Below are positions 1 to 10,698 of a stretch of 64,000 bases of DNA, one piece after another. The DNA is from Microbulbifer guangxiensis (GTDB lineage Bacteria; Pseudomonadota; Gammaproteobacteria; Pseudomonadales; Cellvibrionaceae), in assembly GCF_021729075.1 (NCBI RefSeq), contig NZ_JAJSAQ010000001.1, forward strand, positions 629,997 through 693,996, written 5' to 3'. The position numbers and the translations under genes are program-made. The notes under the pieces were generated by a model. The model searched no databases. It was not told the DNA's origin and saw only the letters and a program-made list of their open reading frames with translations. Positions within the stretch are counted from its first letter, which is position 1; every line of letters starts with the position of its first letter.

Positions 1-274
1 GAAGTGTAGTCAACCGCCAGCCCAGGCCCCACCGCGCTGCCAGTACGCGGGTCGGATTACAACAGCGGCCGGGCAATTCTGGCTGATCCCGGCCGCTGTC
101 GTTTAAATCTATTTACCTTGTCAATTCCAATCGTTCCCGACGATCGGAATTGGTCACGACAGAAACTCTGGCGCAGGTACGCGGACCTGCTGGATTCTCC
201 GTCGCTCGCATTGGCTGCGCCAATGGCGGCACATCCCTGTGCCGCTACTTTATTCAAGCTAGTGCTGGGGTAAG
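1..274. other. Non-coding stretch downstream of cmk with three inverted repeats
   Basis: I find no convincing gene here. Three inverted repeats are visible: a perfect 12-bp stem at 62-73/88-99, a 13-bp stem with one mismatch at 122-134/140-152 with a 5-base loop, and a 7-bp stem at 209-215/219-225. In many gammaproteobacteria rpsA (ribosomal protein S1) follows cmk on the same strand, so this could be an rpsA leader with the gene just outside the window. No rpsA start is seen. The 62-99 hairpin is followed on the plus strand by a T-rich stretch, so it could instead terminate a plus-strand gene ending at the window edge. Confidence 0.45.
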
Positions 275-964
275 CTAAGCACCGATCCTTTCACGCACCA
301 GCTGCAATACCGTCTGCAGGACACTGTCGATATCTACCCCGGTACTGTCCAGCTCAACCGCGTCCTTCGCGGGAGCCAGCGGGGAGGTTTCGCGATTCAT
401 ATCCCGGGCGTCCCGGGCGCGGATGTCCTCCAGCAGGTCGCGGAGGCTAACAGAAACCCCCTTCTCCCGCAACTGGGCTTCGCGGCGCCGGGCCCGCTCC
501 TCCGCGCTCGCGGTCAGGAAGACCTTGACCGGCGCGTCAGGAAAGACGGTGGTACCCATGTCCCGACCGTCCGCCACCAGCCCAGGGGCCTGGCGAAAGT
601 CCCGCTGGCGCTGCAGCAGGGCCGCCCTGACACCGGGCATTGCGGCAACCTTTGAGGCAGCCATGCTCACCCGCTCCATGCGGATGTCGTGACTCACATC
701 CCTGCCCGCCAGGAGCGCCGCCACCTCGCCATCGCGCAACTCGAAACGGATATCGAGATTGGCAGCGATTTCGGTCAGGGTTGCCTCATCAGTCAGGTCC
801 GCGCCCCGCTCCAACGCGGCCAGTGCTGTCAGCCGGTAAAGAGCGCCGGAATCCAGCAGCGCATAATTCAGCCGCTTCGCCAGCAGCCGGGCGATGGTGC
901 CCTTGCCGGAACCGCTGGGGCCGTCGATGGTGATCACCGGTGGCAAATCGCTCATCTCACTCAT
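275..964 (-). CDS. cmk: Cytidylate kinase
   Basis: Phosphorylates CMP and dCMP with ATP in pyrimidine nucleotide recycling; cytoplasmic. The P-loop is near the N-terminus ([13 protein letters not shown]), followed by the CMP-binding part ([15 protein letters not shown]) and the lid arginines (EERARRR). At about 229 residues the length is normal for the family. Three starts are possible: GTG 976, ATG 964 and ATG 955. I chose 964 because a GAG-containing purine stretch lies about 7 bases upstream. It is the last minus-strand gene of the aromatic block (pheA, tyrA-aroA, cmk), 59 bases after tyrA-aroA, so it is probably co-transcribed. Confidence 0.95.
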   Translation of the reverse strand: MSEMSDLPPVITIDGPSGSGKGTIARLLAKRLNYALLDSGALYRLTALAALERGADLTDEATLTEIAANLDIRFELRDGEVAALLAGRDVSHDIRMERVSMAASKVAAMPGVRAALLQRQRDFRQAPGLVADGRDMGTTVFPDAPVKVFLTASAEERARRREAQLREKGVSVSLRDLLEDIRARDARDMNRETSPLAPAKDAVELDSTGVDIDSVLQTVLQLVRERIGA

Positions 965-1023
965 AGTCAAACTCACACCTACTATCCAATTTCGCGCCGG
1001 CCCGGGGCTTCTCGACCATCTTT

Positions 1024-3267
1024 TCAGGTACTCTGCAGTCGCAACCCGGCACGTGTCGCCAGCTCGGCGAAGTTGGGGAAGGACGTGGCCACATTGGCGC
1101 AGTTCAGGATGCGAATGGTATCGCCTGCGCGCAGGGATGCCACCGCAAAGGACATGGCAATGCGGTGATCACCAAGACTGTCCACGGTTCCGCCACCAAA
1201 GACAGCGCCTTCCCCGGCACTACCCCCGGCCCCCTGGATCACGATGCCATCCGGGGTCGGTTCCGCGCTGACGCCCAGAATCTCCAGGCCATCCGCCATG
1301 GCCTGGATGCGGTCGCTCTCTTTGACCCGCAGCTCCTCGGCACCGGTCAGGACCGTTTCCCCGGTGGCGCAGGCTGCCGCCACGAACAGGGCCGGGAACT
1401 CATCGATCGCCAGGGGTACCTGGTCCTCGGGGATACGGATTCCCTGCAGGGGACGGTAGCGAACACGGATATCGGCCACCGGCTCACCGCCCACTTCGCG
1501 GCGGTTGGTCTGCTCGATATCCGCGCCCATCTGGCGCAGGATGTTGATGGCGCCTTCCCGGGTGGGATTGATACCCACATGCTGCAGCAGCACATCGGAG
1601 CCCGGCGCAATCGCAGCCGCAACCATAAAGAAGGTGGCGGAAGAGATATCGGCGGGCACGTCGATCTTCGTCGCCTTCAGTTTGCCACCGCTGCGCAGCG
1701 TGGCCCGGGGGCCATCCCGCTGCACCTCGTAGCCGAACCCAGCCAACATCCGCTCGGTATGATCCCGTGTGGGAGCCGGCTCCAGGGTACTGGTCTGTCC
1801 CTCAGCATAGAGGCCCGCCAGCAGCACGCAGGATTTGACCTGTGCACTGGCCATTGGCAACGCGTAGTCGATCCCTTTGAGAGACTGCCCGCCGCGAATC
1901 AGCAGCGGTGGCCGGCCTTCCGGGCCGGTCTCGATGACCGCGCCCATTTCCCGCAGCGGAAGCGCAACCCGGTTCATGGGGCGTTTGGACAGCGACTCAT
2001 CGCCGGTCAGGGTGACATCGAAATCCTGTCCGGCAAGCAACCCGGCCAGCAGGCGCATCGAAGTACCGGAATTGCCCACGTACAGTGGACCGGGGGGCGC
2101 CTGCAGGCCGTGCAGGCCGACCCCGTGAATGACCACACGCCCGTCCACGGGCCCCTCGATCACGACACCCATATCGCGGAAGGCCTGCAGGGTCGCCAGG
2201 GCATCCTCACCCTCGAGAAAACCCTCCACCTCGGTCACACCATCCGCCAGGGAACCGAGCATGATGGAACGGTGAGACATGGACTTGTCTCCGGGAACCC
2301 GCAACGTGCCACTGACAGCGCCGCCCGGTTGCGCGATAAAGGTAACTTCCTGTGCTTGCATGGTTTCTGTATACGCTTTTTTTGCCAACATTCTTGTAAA
2401 GTGATCACGCGCCGCCTTGGCCCGGGTAAACACCCCCATCAGGTAATCGCTGTCGCCGCGGTCGATGGCACTGCGCAGTGCGTCGAGATTGCCGCGATAC
2501 AGATCAACCGCCGCGAGAATGGCCTCGCGGTTGGCCAGCATGATGTCCCGCCACATCACAGGATCGCTGGACGCGATCCTGGTGAAGTCACGGAAACCGC
2601 CGGCGGCGTAGCGGAAGATGTTCTCGTTTTCCGCATCGTGGGCCAGGGTATCGACCAGACCATAGGCGATGACGTGGGGCAGATGACTGGTCGCCGCCAG
2701 CACCTCATCGTGCTCTCCCACCGGCATATCCAGCACTTCGGCACCGACCGCGCGCCACATTGCCCGCACTTGCTGCAGGGCCTTCCCACCGGTGTGCCGC
2801 AGCGGAGTGAGGATGATCCGGTGATCCCGGTAGAGATCTTCCCGCGCAGCGGTAACCCCGCTCTTCTCTGAGCCGGCGATCGGGTGCCCGGGAACAAGGA
2901 AGTCGGGCACTTCCCCCCAGACCCTGCGAGCCGCGTCAACCACATTCCCCTTCACACTGGCGCCATCGGTGACGGTCACTCCGTCGGGCAGCTGGCCCTT
3001 CATCTCGGCAAACACCGCCTCCACCGCCAGCGTCGGCACCGCGACGAAAATCAGGTCGCCGGCTTCCAGTTCCACGAGGACCTCGGACAGACTGGTAACG
3101 GCGCGATCACAGACCCCCAGCTCGACAGCCTGCTGACCGGTGCGCTCGCGGCGGACCACGCCGATGACTTCACGGCACTGGCCCGCAGCCTTCAGCGCCA
3201 GCGCCAGGCTGCCGCCGATCAACCCCAGGCCGACGACAACCAGGCGCCCAAGCAATGGCTCAGCCAC
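1024..3267 (-). CDS. tyrA-aroA: Bifunctional prephenate dehydrogenase / EPSP synthase (TyrA-AroA fusion)
   Basis: Two enzymes in one 747-residue chain. Residues 1 to about 290 are an NAD(P)-dependent prephenate/arogenate dehydrogenase of tyrosine synthesis (Rossmann motif [12 protein letters not shown]). From about residue 303 follows 3-phosphoshikimate 1-carboxyvinyltransferase ([12 protein letters not shown], then [16 protein letters not shown], then LRVKESDRI and GDHRIAMS near the end). The fusion is known from Pseudomonas and relatives. The GTG start at 3267 directly follows the pheA stop (TGAGTG), which points to translational coupling. The hisC2 gene found between pheA and tyrA in pseudomonads is absent. 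Confidence 0.95.
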   Translation of the reverse strand: MAEPLLGRLVVVGLGLIGGSLALALKAAGQCREVIGVVRRERTGQQAVELGVCDRAVTSLSEVLVELEAGDLIFVAVPTLAVEAVFAEMKGQLPDGVTVTDGASVKGNVVDAARRVWGEVPDFLVPGHPIAGSEKSGVTAAREDLYRDHRIILTPLRHTGGKALQQVRAMWRAVGAEVLDMPVGEHDEVLAATSHLPHVIAYGLVDTLAHDAENENIFRYAAGGFRDFTRIASSDPVMWRDIMLANREAILAAVDLYRGNLDALRSAIDRGDSDYLMGVFTRAKAARDHFTRMLAKKAYTETMQAQEVTFIAQPGGAVSGTLRVPGDKSMSHRSIMLGSLADGVTEVEGFLEGEDALATLQAFRDMGVVIEGPVDGRVVIHGVGLHGLQAPPGPLYVGNSGTSMRLLAGLLAGQDFDVTLTGDESLSKRPMNRVALPLREMGAVIETGPEGRPPLLIRGGQSLKGIDYALPMASAQVKSCVLLAGLYAEGQTSTLEPAPTRDHTERMLAGFGYEVQRDGPRATLRSGGKLKATKIDVPADISSATFFMVAAAIAPGSDVLLQHVGINPTREGAINILRQMGADIEQTNRREVGGEPVADIRVRYRPLQGIRIPEDQVPLAIDEFPALFVAAACATGETVLTGAEELRVKESDRIQAMADGLEILGVSAEPTPDGIVIQGAGGSAGEGAVFGGGTVDSLGDHRIAMSFAVASLRAGDTIRILNCANVATSFPNFAELATRAGLRLQST

Positions 3268-4371
3268 TCAGAGCACCCCTCGCGGGTAAGATCCCAGCAC
3301 CTTCATATCCGAGGCACAGGCACCCACCTCCCCCAGCGCTTTGGCGATGTCGGGGGTGTCCCGGTGACCGACGAAGTCGATAAAGAAGACATAAGTCCAG
3401 TTACCGGACTGTGACGGGCGCGTCTCTACCCGCGTCAGGTCGACGCTGTGGCGGCGGAACGGCTCCAGCAGATCGTGCAGTGCACCCGGCTCGTTGCGCA
3501 TGGAAACCATCAGCGAGGTCTTGTCGTCCCCACTCGGCGGCACCGCCTGGGAGCCGATGATCAGGAAGCGGGTGGAGTTGTCCGGACGGTCCTCGATCTT
3601 CTCTGCCAGTACCTTGAGACCGTACAGGTCTGCTGCCATGTCGCCTGCAATCGCGGCTGCATTCCACTCACCCTTGACCCGTTTGGCCGCCTCCGCATTG
3701 CTGGCCACCGCTACCCGTTCCACATTGGGATAGTGGGAGTCGAGCCACTTGCGGCACTGGGCCAGGCTCTGGGCGTGGGAGTAGATCCGGGTGATCGCTT
3801 CCGGCCGGGTGATTTCCGAGATCATCAGGTGATGATGGATGCGCAACTCCACCTCGCCGCAAATCAGCAGGTTGGAGGTCATGAAATTGTCCAGGGTGTG
3901 ATTGATCACGCCCTCGGTGGAGTTCTCGACCGGTACTACGCCGTAATTGACGGCGCCGGCTTCCACTTCGCGGAACACTTCATCGATCGCCGCCAGCGGG
4001 CGGCTCTGGGCGGAATTGCCGAAATGCTTCAGGGCTGCCTGCTGGGTGAAGGTGCCCTCCGGCCCCAGGTAGGCCACCTTGACCGGCTCTTCCAGGGCCA
4101 GGCAGGCAGACATGATCTCGCGAAACAGCCGCGCCATCTCCTCGTCAGTCAGCGGCCCCTGGTTGCGCTCCATTGCACGGCGCAGCACCTGCGCCTCCCG
4201 CTCGGGCCGATAGTAGAGCGCGTTCTGGCCATTCGCCTTTTTGACTTCCGCCACCTGGAGCGCGCATTCGGCCCGCTCACTGATCAGCCGGGCGATCTCG
4301 CCGTCGATCTGGTCAATGCGATCCCGCAACTGAGCCAGTTGCTGGTCGCTGTGTTCCTGTTGTTCAGACAT
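3268..4371 (-). CDS. pheA: Chorismate mutase / prephenate dehydratase (P-protein)
   Basis: Converts chorismate to prephenate and then to phenylpyruvate, the committed steps of phenylalanine synthesis. An AroQ-type mutase helix bundle fills about residues 1-90 (LRDRIDQIDGEIARLI), then the prephenate dehydratase domain (VAYLGPEGTFTQQAA; NSTEGVINHTLD; DNSTRFLIIG), then a C-terminal ACT domain (EPGALHDLLEPF ... ESRP-like ETRPSQSGNWTYVFF) that normally gives feedback inhibition by phenylalanine. I chose ATG 4371, with AGG 7 bases upstream, over GTG 4392. It is 51 bases from the serC stop and abuts tyrA-aroA. Confidence 0.94.
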   Translation of the reverse strand: MSEQQEHSDQQLAQLRDRIDQIDGEIARLISERAECALQVAEVKKANGQNALYYRPEREAQVLRRAMERNQGPLTDEEMARLFREIMSACLALEEPVKVAYLGPEGTFTQQAALKHFGNSAQSRPLAAIDEVFREVEAGAVNYGVVPVENSTEGVINHTLDNFMTSNLLICGEVELRIHHHLMISEITRPEAITRIYSHAQSLAQCRKWLDSHYPNVERVAVASNAEAAKRVKGEWNAAAIAGDMAADLYGLKVLAEKIEDRPDNSTRFLIIGSQAVPPSGDDKTSLMVSMRNEPGALHDLLEPFRRHSVDLTRVETRPSQSGNWTYVFFIDFVGHRDTPDIAKALGEVGACASDMKVLGSYPRGVL

Positions 4372-4422
4372 CCCGCTGCCTTCTGTTACCACTCGGTTTA
4401 TTTCTTTATTGCCTGCCTTTGT

Positions 4423-5502
4423 TCAGGCTACGCGTCGCTCGAAGTCAGCCATGAAAGCCACCAGGGCTTCCACCGCCTCCAACGGAACGGCATTGTAGAG
4501 GGACGCGCGCATGCCCCCCACGGAGCGATGGCCTTTCAGGTTGAGCAGCCCCGCTTCCTCGGCCTCGCTCAGGAAGCGCGCATCAAGCTGTTCATCGGCG
4601 AGGACGAACGGCACGTTCATGCGCGAGCGACTGGCGGGATCGACCGGGCTGGAGAAGAAATCGCTGCGGTCGAGGAAGTCATACAGCAGACCGGACTTCG
4701 TCAGGCTCTGCGCATACATCGCGTCGACACCACCCTGGGCCTTCAGCCACTGAAACACCAGCCCCGACAGATACCAGGCAAAGGTCGGCGGCGTGTTGTC
4801 CATGGATCCCGCCTCGGCCGCCACTTTCCAGCTCAGGCTGCGAGGGATATCGGGCATCGCCCGGTCCAGCAGGTCTTCGCGGACGACCACCACCGCAATA
4901 CCCGACGGACCGATATTTTTCTGGGCACCGGCATAGATCATGCCGAATTTCTCAACCGGGATTTGCCGCGAGAGGATATTCGAGGACATATCCGCAACAA
5001 GGGGTGCCTTCACCTCGGGGACATAATCAAACTCGACCCCGCCAATGGTCTCGTTCGGCGTGTAGTGGAAGTAAGCTGAACTGTCGCTCTCCTGCCATGA
5101 ATCGGCAGCGGGAGCGTAGGAGAAGTTGCGGTCTTCACTGGACGCGACGATGTTGACCTTACCGTAACGGCTGGCCTCCTTGATCGCCTTGCTGGCCCAC
5201 TGTCCGGTGTGGATAAAATCCGCCTGCTGCACTTCACCGCCGAAGAGGTTCCAGGGAATCGCACTGAACTGGCCGGAGGCCCCGCCCTGCACGAATAACA
5301 CCCGATAGTGATCCGGTATCGACAGCAGGTCGCGGAAATCCTGTTCGGCCCGTTCGGCCACCTCGGTAAATTCCGGTGAGCGGTGGCTGACCTCCATCAC
5401 CGAGCAACCGCGGCCACCCCAGTCCAGCAGCTCTTGCTGTGCCTGCAGCAAAACCGGCTCGGGCAATGCCGCAGGACCCGCACAGAAATTGAATTTACGC
5501 AT
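4423..5502 (-). CDS. serC: Phosphoserine aminotransferase
   Basis: PLP enzyme that transaminates 3-phosphohydroxypyruvate in serine synthesis and the matching step of pyridoxine synthesis. The chain opens with the family signature RKFNFCAGPAALP, carries the PLP-lysine region (FGMIYAGAQKNIGPSG) and ends with GHRSVGGMRASLYNAV. It is about 359 residues, the usual length. ATG 5502 is preferred over the upstream TTG because GGA lies 8 bases before it and because it gives the standard N-terminus. It is first in the run serC, pheA, tyrA-aroA, cmk, an arrangement common in gammaproteobacteria. Confidence 0.95.
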   Translation of the reverse strand: MRKFNFCAGPAALPEPVLLQAQQELLDWGGRGCSVMEVSHRSPEFTEVAERAEQDFRDLLSIPDHYRVLFVQGGASGQFSAIPWNLFGGEVQQADFIHTGQWASKAIKEASRYGKVNIVASSEDRNFSYAPAADSWQESDSSAYFHYTPNETIGGVEFDYVPEVKAPLVADMSSNILSRQIPVEKFGMIYAGAQKNIGPSGIAVVVVREDLLDRAMPDIPRSLSWKVAAEAGSMDNTPPTFAWYLSGLVFQWLKAQGGVDAMYAQSLTKSGLLYDFLDRSDFFSSPVDPASRSRMNVPFVLADEQLDARFLSEAEEAGLLNLKGHRSVGGMRASLYNAVPLEAVEALVAFMADFERRVA

Positions 5503-5656
5503 ACACAAGTTCCACAAACAGAAAGATTCTTGCCTGAGCAGCAGGGCAATTCAGAGACCTTTGCAGCGATCGGATCAAGTCGAAATAAAACGACGCACAA
5601 CCGGGCAATTCCCAAAAGGTCTGTCACACTGCCGGGCGAATTTTAATGCGGCAGAG

Positions 5657-5688
5657 TCAAAAAAGGCCGCGAATCCTCGCAGCCTTTC
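5657..5688 (-). terminator. Rho-independent terminator of gyrA
   Basis: An 11-bp stem (5662-5672 with 5677-5687, one G-U pair) with a 4-base loop. On the minus strand it is followed by a run of six T. It lies about 20 bases after the gyrA stop. Confidence 0.85.
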
Positions 5689-5708
5689 TTGTCTCTAGGA
5701 TGATGGGC

Positions 5709-8270
5709 TCACTCGCCGGAGCCCTCTTCTTCATCTTCCTCGTCGCTTTCCTGGACCCGCGCCAGCCCAACGAGATTCTCGCTGTCCTTGAGCCGGATCA
5801 CCCGAACCCCCTGGGTGTTGCGCCCGAGAATGGAAACCTCGTCCACCCGCGTCCGGACCAGAGTACCCTGATCACTGATCAGCATAATCTCTTCACCCGG
5901 GTGCACCTGACAGGCACCGACCAGCTCGCCATTGCGCTCGCTCTCGGCGATGGCAATCACACCCTGGGTACCGCGCCCTTTGGTCGGGAAGTCCGAAGTT
6001 GCCGTGCGCTTGCCGTAGCCGTTCTCGGTCACCATCATCACCGAACCACCCTCTTCCGGGATGACCATGGCAATGACGTAGACCCCCTCGGCCATACGGA
6101 TACCACGCACGCCGCGGGAAACCCGGCCCATGGAGCGAACATTTTCCTCGGCAAAACGGGCCGCCTTGCCGGCACTGGTCAGCAGCAGGACATCCTGCTT
6201 ACCATCGGTTACTGCCGTCGCCACCAGGCGATCACCCTCCTCCAGTTCAATGGCCCGCAGGCCGACACTGCGGGGGCGCGCAAACGCCGTGAGCGGTGTT
6301 TTCTTCACGGTGCCATTGGCGGTGGCGAAGAAGATGAAGTGGTCTTCATCGTAGTCGGACACCGGCATCAGGCTGCTGATACGCTCATCTTCCTCGAGCG
6401 GCAGCATATTGACGATCGGCCGGCCCCGGGACGCACGACCGGCGGTCGGCACTTCATAGACCTTCAACCAGTACACCTTGCCCTTGTTGGAGAAACACAG
6501 GATGGTGTCGTGGGAGTTGGCAATCAGCAGGTGCTCAACGAAGTCCTCATCCTTCACCTGGGTGGCGGACTTGCCCATACCGCCGCGTCGCTGGGCCTGG
6601 TAATCCGCCAGCGGCTGGCTTTTTGCGTAGCCGCCGTGTGAGATGGTCACCACCTTGTCTTCCGGGGTGATCAGGTCTTCGACCGTCAGGTCCTGGCGGG
6701 AGGCCACGATCTCGGTGCGGCGGTCATCGCCGAACTCCTTGCTCAGCGCCTCCAGCTCTTCTCGGATTACCTCCATCAGGCGCTCGAAGCTGCCCAGGAT
6801 ATGCAGGTACTCGGCAATCTGCTCCAGCCGCTCACTGTACTCGGCCAGCAGCTTGTCGTGCTCCATGCCGGTGAGGCGGTGCAGGCGCAGTTCCAGGATC
6901 GCCTGGGCCTGTGCCGGTGACAGGTAATAGGCACCATCGCGCAGTCCGAATTCCTTCGGCAGGTCATCCGGGCGACAGGCGTCAGCACCCGCGCGCTCCA
7001 GAAACTGCTGTACCTCGCCTACAGGCCAGCCCTTGGCCAGCAGCGCCTCGCGTGCATCGGCCGGGGTAGCAGAGGATTTGATCAGCTCGATCACCGGATC
7101 GATATTGGAGATGGCAATCGCCAGGCCTTCGAGGATGTGGCCGCGCTCGCGCGCCTTGCGTAACAGATAGACGGTGCGGCGTGTGACCACTTCCTGGCGG
7201 TGGCGGATAAAGTGCTCAAGCAGCTCTTTCAGGTTCAGCAGCTTTGGCTGCCCGTCCACCAGCGCCACCATATTGATGCCGAACACGCTTTCCAGTTGCG
7301 TCTGGGAGTACAGGTTGTTCAGGACCACATCGCCCAGCTCACCGCGCTTCAGCTCGATCACCACGCGCAGGCCATCCTTGTCGGACTCGTCGCGCAGTTC
7401 GGAAATACCCTCGATTTTCTTCTCTTTCACCAGCTCGGCGATGCGCTCGATCAGGCGCGCCTTGTTCAGCTGGTAGGGAATCTCGGTAATGATGATGGTT
7501 TCGCGATTGGTTTTGTCATCACGGATCACCTCGGCCTTGGCGCGCACGTAAATGCGCCCGCGACCGGTCCGGTAGGCCATCAGGATGCCAGCCCGGCCGT
7601 TGATGATGGCACCGGTGGGGAAGTCCGGACCCGGGATGTATTCCATCAGGTCGTCGATGGACAGGTCGCCATTGTCGATCAGCGCCAGGCAGCCCCGGAC
7701 CACTTCCGCCATGTTGTGCGGCGGAATATTGGTAGCCATACCGACCGCAATACCCGAGGAGCCGTTGACCAGCAGGTTGGGCACCCGCGACGGCAACACT
7801 TCCGGCATCTGCTCGGAACCGTCGTAGTTGTCGATGAAGTTGACGGTTTCCTTGTCGAGGTCGGACAGCAGCTCGTGGGCCAGCTTGTCCATGCGAATCT
7901 CGGTATAACGCATCGCTGCCGCGCTATCACCGTCGATGGAACCGAAGTTACCCTGGCCATCCACCAGCGTGTACCGCATGGAGAAAGGCTGTGCCAGCCG
8001 CACGATGGTGTCGTATACCGCTGAGTCGCCGTGCGGATGGTATTTACCGATAACGTCACCGACCACACGGGCCGATTTCTTGTACGGCTTGTTCCAGTCG
8101 TTTTTCAGCTCATTCATGGCGAAGAGCACGCGCCGGTGTACCGGCTTCAGGCCATCCCGTACATCGGGCAGCGCCCGGCCCACGATGACGCTCATGGCGT
8201 AATCCAGGTAGGACTGCTTCAGCTCTTCTTCGATATTGATCGGAGAGATTTCTTTGGCTAACTCGGCCAT
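5709..8270 (-). CDS. gyrA: DNA gyrase subunit A
   Basis: The DNA-cutting and rejoining subunit of gyrase, working with GyrB to introduce negative supercoils. The N-terminus is typical ([25 protein letters not shown] region). The catalytic tyrosine lies in [11 protein letters not shown]. The GyrA box is QRRGGMGK, and repeated beta-pinwheel blades make up the C-terminal domain. The quinolone-resistance region reads [14 protein letters not shown], with the Ser and Asp of susceptible enzymes. The reading frame is open further upstream, but ATG 8270 gives the conserved N-terminus and about 853 residues. The tail is acidic ([13 protein letters not shown]). Confidence 0.97.
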   Translation of the reverse strand: MAELAKEISPINIEEELKQSYLDYAMSVIVGRALPDVRDGLKPVHRRVLFAMNELKNDWNKPYKKSARVVGDVIGKYHPHGDSAVYDTIVRLAQPFSMRYTLVDGQGNFGSIDGDSAAAMRYTEIRMDKLAHELLSDLDKETVNFIDNYDGSEQMPEVLPSRVPNLLVNGSSGIAVGMATNIPPHNMAEVVRGCLALIDNGDLSIDDLMEYIPGPDFPTGAIINGRAGILMAYRTGRGRIYVRAKAEVIRDDKTNRETIIITEIPYQLNKARLIERIAELVKEKKIEGISELRDESDKDGLRVVIELKRGELGDVVLNNLYSQTQLESVFGINMVALVDGQPKLLNLKELLEHFIRHRQEVVTRRTVYLLRKARERGHILEGLAIAISNIDPVIELIKSSATPADAREALLAKGWPVGEVQQFLERAGADACRPDDLPKEFGLRDGAYYLSPAQAQAILELRLHRLTGMEHDKLLAEYSERLEQIAEYLHILGSFERLMEVIREELEALSKEFGDDRRTEIVASRQDLTVEDLITPEDKVVTISHGGYAKSQPLADYQAQRRGGMGKSATQVKDEDFVEHLLIANSHDTILCFSNKGKVYWLKVYEVPTAGRASRGRPIVNMLPLEEDERISSLMPVSDYDEDHFIFFATANGTVKKTPLTAFARPRSVGLRAIELEEGDRLVATAVTDGKQDVLLLTSAGKAARFAEENVRSMGRVSRGVRGIRMAEGVYVIAMVIPEEGGSVMMVTENGYGKRTATSDFPTKGRGTQGVIAIAESERNGELVGACQVHPGEEIMLISDQGTLVRTRVDEVSILGRNTQGVRVIRLKDSENLVGLARVQESDEEDEEEGSGE

Positions 8271-8519
8271 ATGTTCCGGCATTCCTTGAGAATCGTTATT
8301 ACCGCCGCGTCGAATCCCGCTGTCGCCGGGAAAGCAGTGGCGAAAAAACCACCCGCTGAGGCCCGGCAGACTGGCACCCGCTGCCGGCGGAGCCCGGGGA
8401 TTCAATCAAGCGCGCAATGTTACCATACTTGGCGCCGGGGAGGACGCCCGCCGGTCGACTTGTTCCCTCCCGGGCACGCCGCTAAAGTCTACCGCCCGAC
8501 AACGGACGCCGAGCAGACC
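8271..8519. promoter_or_regulatory. Divergent intergenic region gyrA / mtaD
   Basis: About 250 bases between the divergent starts of gyrA and mtaD. It must hold both promoters; I cannot place them with confidence. A short palindromic stretch (TCCCG...CGGGA type) lies near 8314-8331. Confidence 0.4.
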
Positions 8520-9860
8520 ATGGCCACAGCCGATCAAGCCCAACGCGTAGACACCCTGATCCATGCCCGCTGGATAATCCCGGTGGTGCCCGCCGGGAAA
8601 CTGTATGAAAATTGTGCAATTGCAATCAGCGATGGGCGAATTATCGCGATTCACCCCTCGGCTGAGGCCGACAGGCGCTTCCAGTCCGACGAGGTCATTC
8701 GCCTCGATCGCCATGCCCTGATTCCGGGGCTCGTCAACACACACACCCATGCCGCCATGAGCCTGCTGCGAGGATATGCAGACGACCGCCCTTTGATGGA
8801 GTGGCTGCAGGGCCATATCTGGCCGGCGGAACAAAAGTGGGTAGCTCCCGACTTTGTCGCTGACGGCAGCCGCCTGGCCGTGGCTGAAATGCTCCGCTCG
8901 GGCACAACCACGTTCTCAGACCAGTATTTTTTCCCCGAAGCCACCGCCATGGTCGCGCGGGAGACGGGTATGCGCGCGCAGATTGCCTTCCCGATCATCG
9001 ATGCCCCCACCCCCTGGAGTCGCGACGGTGAAGATGCACTGCAGAAAGGCCTCTCGCTGCGCGACGACTACCGCGCCCACGAGCGTATCGATGTGGTCTT
9101 CGCCCCACACGCGCCGTATACAGTAAAGGATGAGACGCTGGAAAAGGTGGCCGTGTACGCTGCCGAGGCACAGATCCCGGTGCAGATGCACCTGCATGAA
9201 ACTGCCAGCGAAGTGGAGCAGGCCGTTGCCGAGCACGGCGAACGACCGATCGAACGGCTGCACAGGCTGGGGCTGCTCTCTCCACAGACCCTGTGCGTAC
9301 ATATGACAGCAGTGGCGCAGCGGGACCTGGACCTGATGCGGGAGAGCGGCGCCCATGTTGCACACTGCCCGCGCTCCAACCTCAAGCTCGCCTCCGGTTT
9401 CTGCCCTGCCAGCGACCTGCTGGCAGCCGGCATCAACGTGGCACTGGGCACCGACGGGGCCGCCAGCAACAACGGCCTCGACCTGTTTGCCGAAGCCAAT
9501 ACCGCGGCCCTGCTGGCCAAGGCCACCAGTGGGCGGGCCGACGCCCTGCCGGCCGAGCAGGCACTGGCCATGGCCACCATTCACGGCGCCCGCGCCCTGG
9601 GGCTCGAGGACAGGATCGGCAGCCTGGAACCGGGCAAGTTCGCAGACCTGGCCGCCATTGACTTGGGCGGACTCGAGCAGCAACCCCTGCACGACCCGGT
9701 CTCGCAACTTATCTATACCGCCAGCGGTCACAATGTCAGCGACGTGTGGGTGGCCGGCCGCCAGCTGTTGGCTGGGCGCAAACTCACCACCCTCAATGAG
9801 GACGAGCTGGTTCAACGGGCGCAAGGCTGGCGTGCTAGAATCGCCGGCCTGTCGAAATAG
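8520..9860 (+). CDS. mtaD: TRZ/ATZ-family hydrolase, probable 5'-methylthioadenosine/S-adenosylhomocysteine deaminase
   Basis: Amidohydrolase-superfamily deaminase of about 446 residues, predicted to deaminate 5'-methylthioadenosine or S-adenosylhomocysteine. The metal ligands are visible in order: NTHTHAAMSLLRG (HxH), QMHLHETASE, HMTAV and GTDGAASNNG (Asp). I took ATG 8520 as the start because the upstream in-frame stretch has no resemblance to the family. It is first in the order mtaD-ubiG-mupP-yciK, which is the arrangement known from Pseudomonas. The exact substrate cannot be read from sequence. Confidence 0.88.
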   Translation: MATADQAQRVDTLIHARWIIPVVPAGKLYENCAIAISDGRIIAIHPSAEADRRFQSDEVIRLDRHALIPGLVNTHTHAAMSLLRGYADDRPLMEWLQGHIWPAEQKWVAPDFVADGSRLAVAEMLRSGTTTFSDQYFFPEATAMVARETGMRAQIAFPIIDAPTPWSRDGEDALQKGLSLRDDYRAHERIDVVFAPHAPYTVKDETLEKVAVYAAEAQIPVQMHLHETASEVEQAVAEHGERPIERLHRLGLLSPQTLCVHMTAVAQRDLDLMRESGAHVAHCPRSNLKLASGFCPASDLLAAGINVALGTDGAASNNGLDLFAEANTAALLAKATSGRADALPAEQALAMATIHGARALGLEDRIGSLEPGKFADLAAIDLGGLEQQPLHDPVSQLIYTASGHNVSDVWVAGRQLLAGRKLTTLNEDELVQRAQGWRARIAGLSK

Positions 9861-9981
9861 CCGCGATCCATCGCCGGCTTCAGATACAAGGTTGCCAAAC
9901 CAGTTAGCCGGAGCGCACGCCGCGTGAAGACCGCCGGCGGCAGCGGGACGTTATCAATACCAGGGACATAGACGGACATCC

Positions 9982-10683
9982 ATGACCAATGTAGATCCGG
10001 CAGAAATCGCCAAATTCGAGCAGCTGGCCAGTCGCTGGTGGGATCGCCAGGGCGAGTTCAAGCCCCTGCACGACATCAATCCCCTGCGCGCCAATTACAT
10101 CGACCAACGCGCGCCGGTCGCGGGCAAGAAGCTACTGGATGTCGGGTGCGGTGGCGGCATCCTGACCGAAGCCATGGCGCAGCGCGGCGCCGAGGTGACC
10201 GGCATCGATATGGGCGAGGCGCCCCTGAATGTGGCCAGGCTCCACGCCCTGGAAAGCGAGCTTCAAATCGATTACCGACAGGTCCCCGTGGAAACGCTGG
10301 CGGAGGAGCAGCCGGCCAGCTTTGACATCGTCACCTGCCTGGAAATGCTCGAGCATGTGCCGGACCCCGCTTCCGTGATCCGTGCCTGTGCAGCACTGGT
10401 CAAGCCCGGGGGGCAGCTGTTCTTCTCCACCATCAACCGCACGGCAAAAGGCTGGCTGTTTGCGGTCGTCGGAGCCGAGTATGTCCTGCGCCTGCTGCCC
10501 AAGGGGACCCATGAGTACAGCAAGTTCATCCGCCCCTCCGAGATGGGGGCGTGGATCCGGGCCGCGCACCTTGAGCTGCGGGACATTACCGGGATGACCT
10601 ACAATCCGCTCACGCGAACCTACAAACTGGATCCCCGGGACGTGGATGTGAACTATCTCGTACACGCCACCAAGGCGCCCTGA
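9982..10683 (+). CDS. ubiG: Ubiquinone biosynthesis O-methyltransferase UbiG
   Basis: SAM-dependent methyltransferase carrying out both O-methylations of ubiquinone synthesis. The SAM motif I is [16 protein letters not shown], followed by the acidic motif (VTGIDMG) and EMLEHVPDP. The typical N-terminal [10 protein letters not shown] and NPLRANYID are present, as is the C-terminal [13 protein letters not shown]. At 233 residues the length is normal. It lies 15 bases before mupP and is probably co-transcribed with it. Confidence 0.96.
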   Translation: MTNVDPAEIAKFEQLASRWWDRQGEFKPLHDINPLRANYIDQRAPVAGKKLLDVGCGGGILTEAMAQRGAEVTGIDMGEAPLNVARLHALESELQIDYRQVPVETLAEEQPASFDIVTCLEMLEHVPDPASVIRACAALVKPGGQLFFSTINRTAKGWLFAVVGAEYVLRLLPKGTHEYSKFIRPSEMGAWIRAAHLELRDITGMTYNPLTRTYKLDPRDVDVNYLVHATKAP

Positions 10684-10698
10684 TCCACCGGAAGTAGC

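Noticed and set aside
57..257. 66-codon minus-strand frame after cmk
   Set aside because: No similarity to rpsA or other protein, and it spans all three hairpins of the region.
1165..2871. 568-codon plus-strand frame opposite tyrA-aroA
   Set aside because: The minus-strand product is a clear TyrA-AroA fusion; the other strand gives a His/Gln-rich product without motifs.
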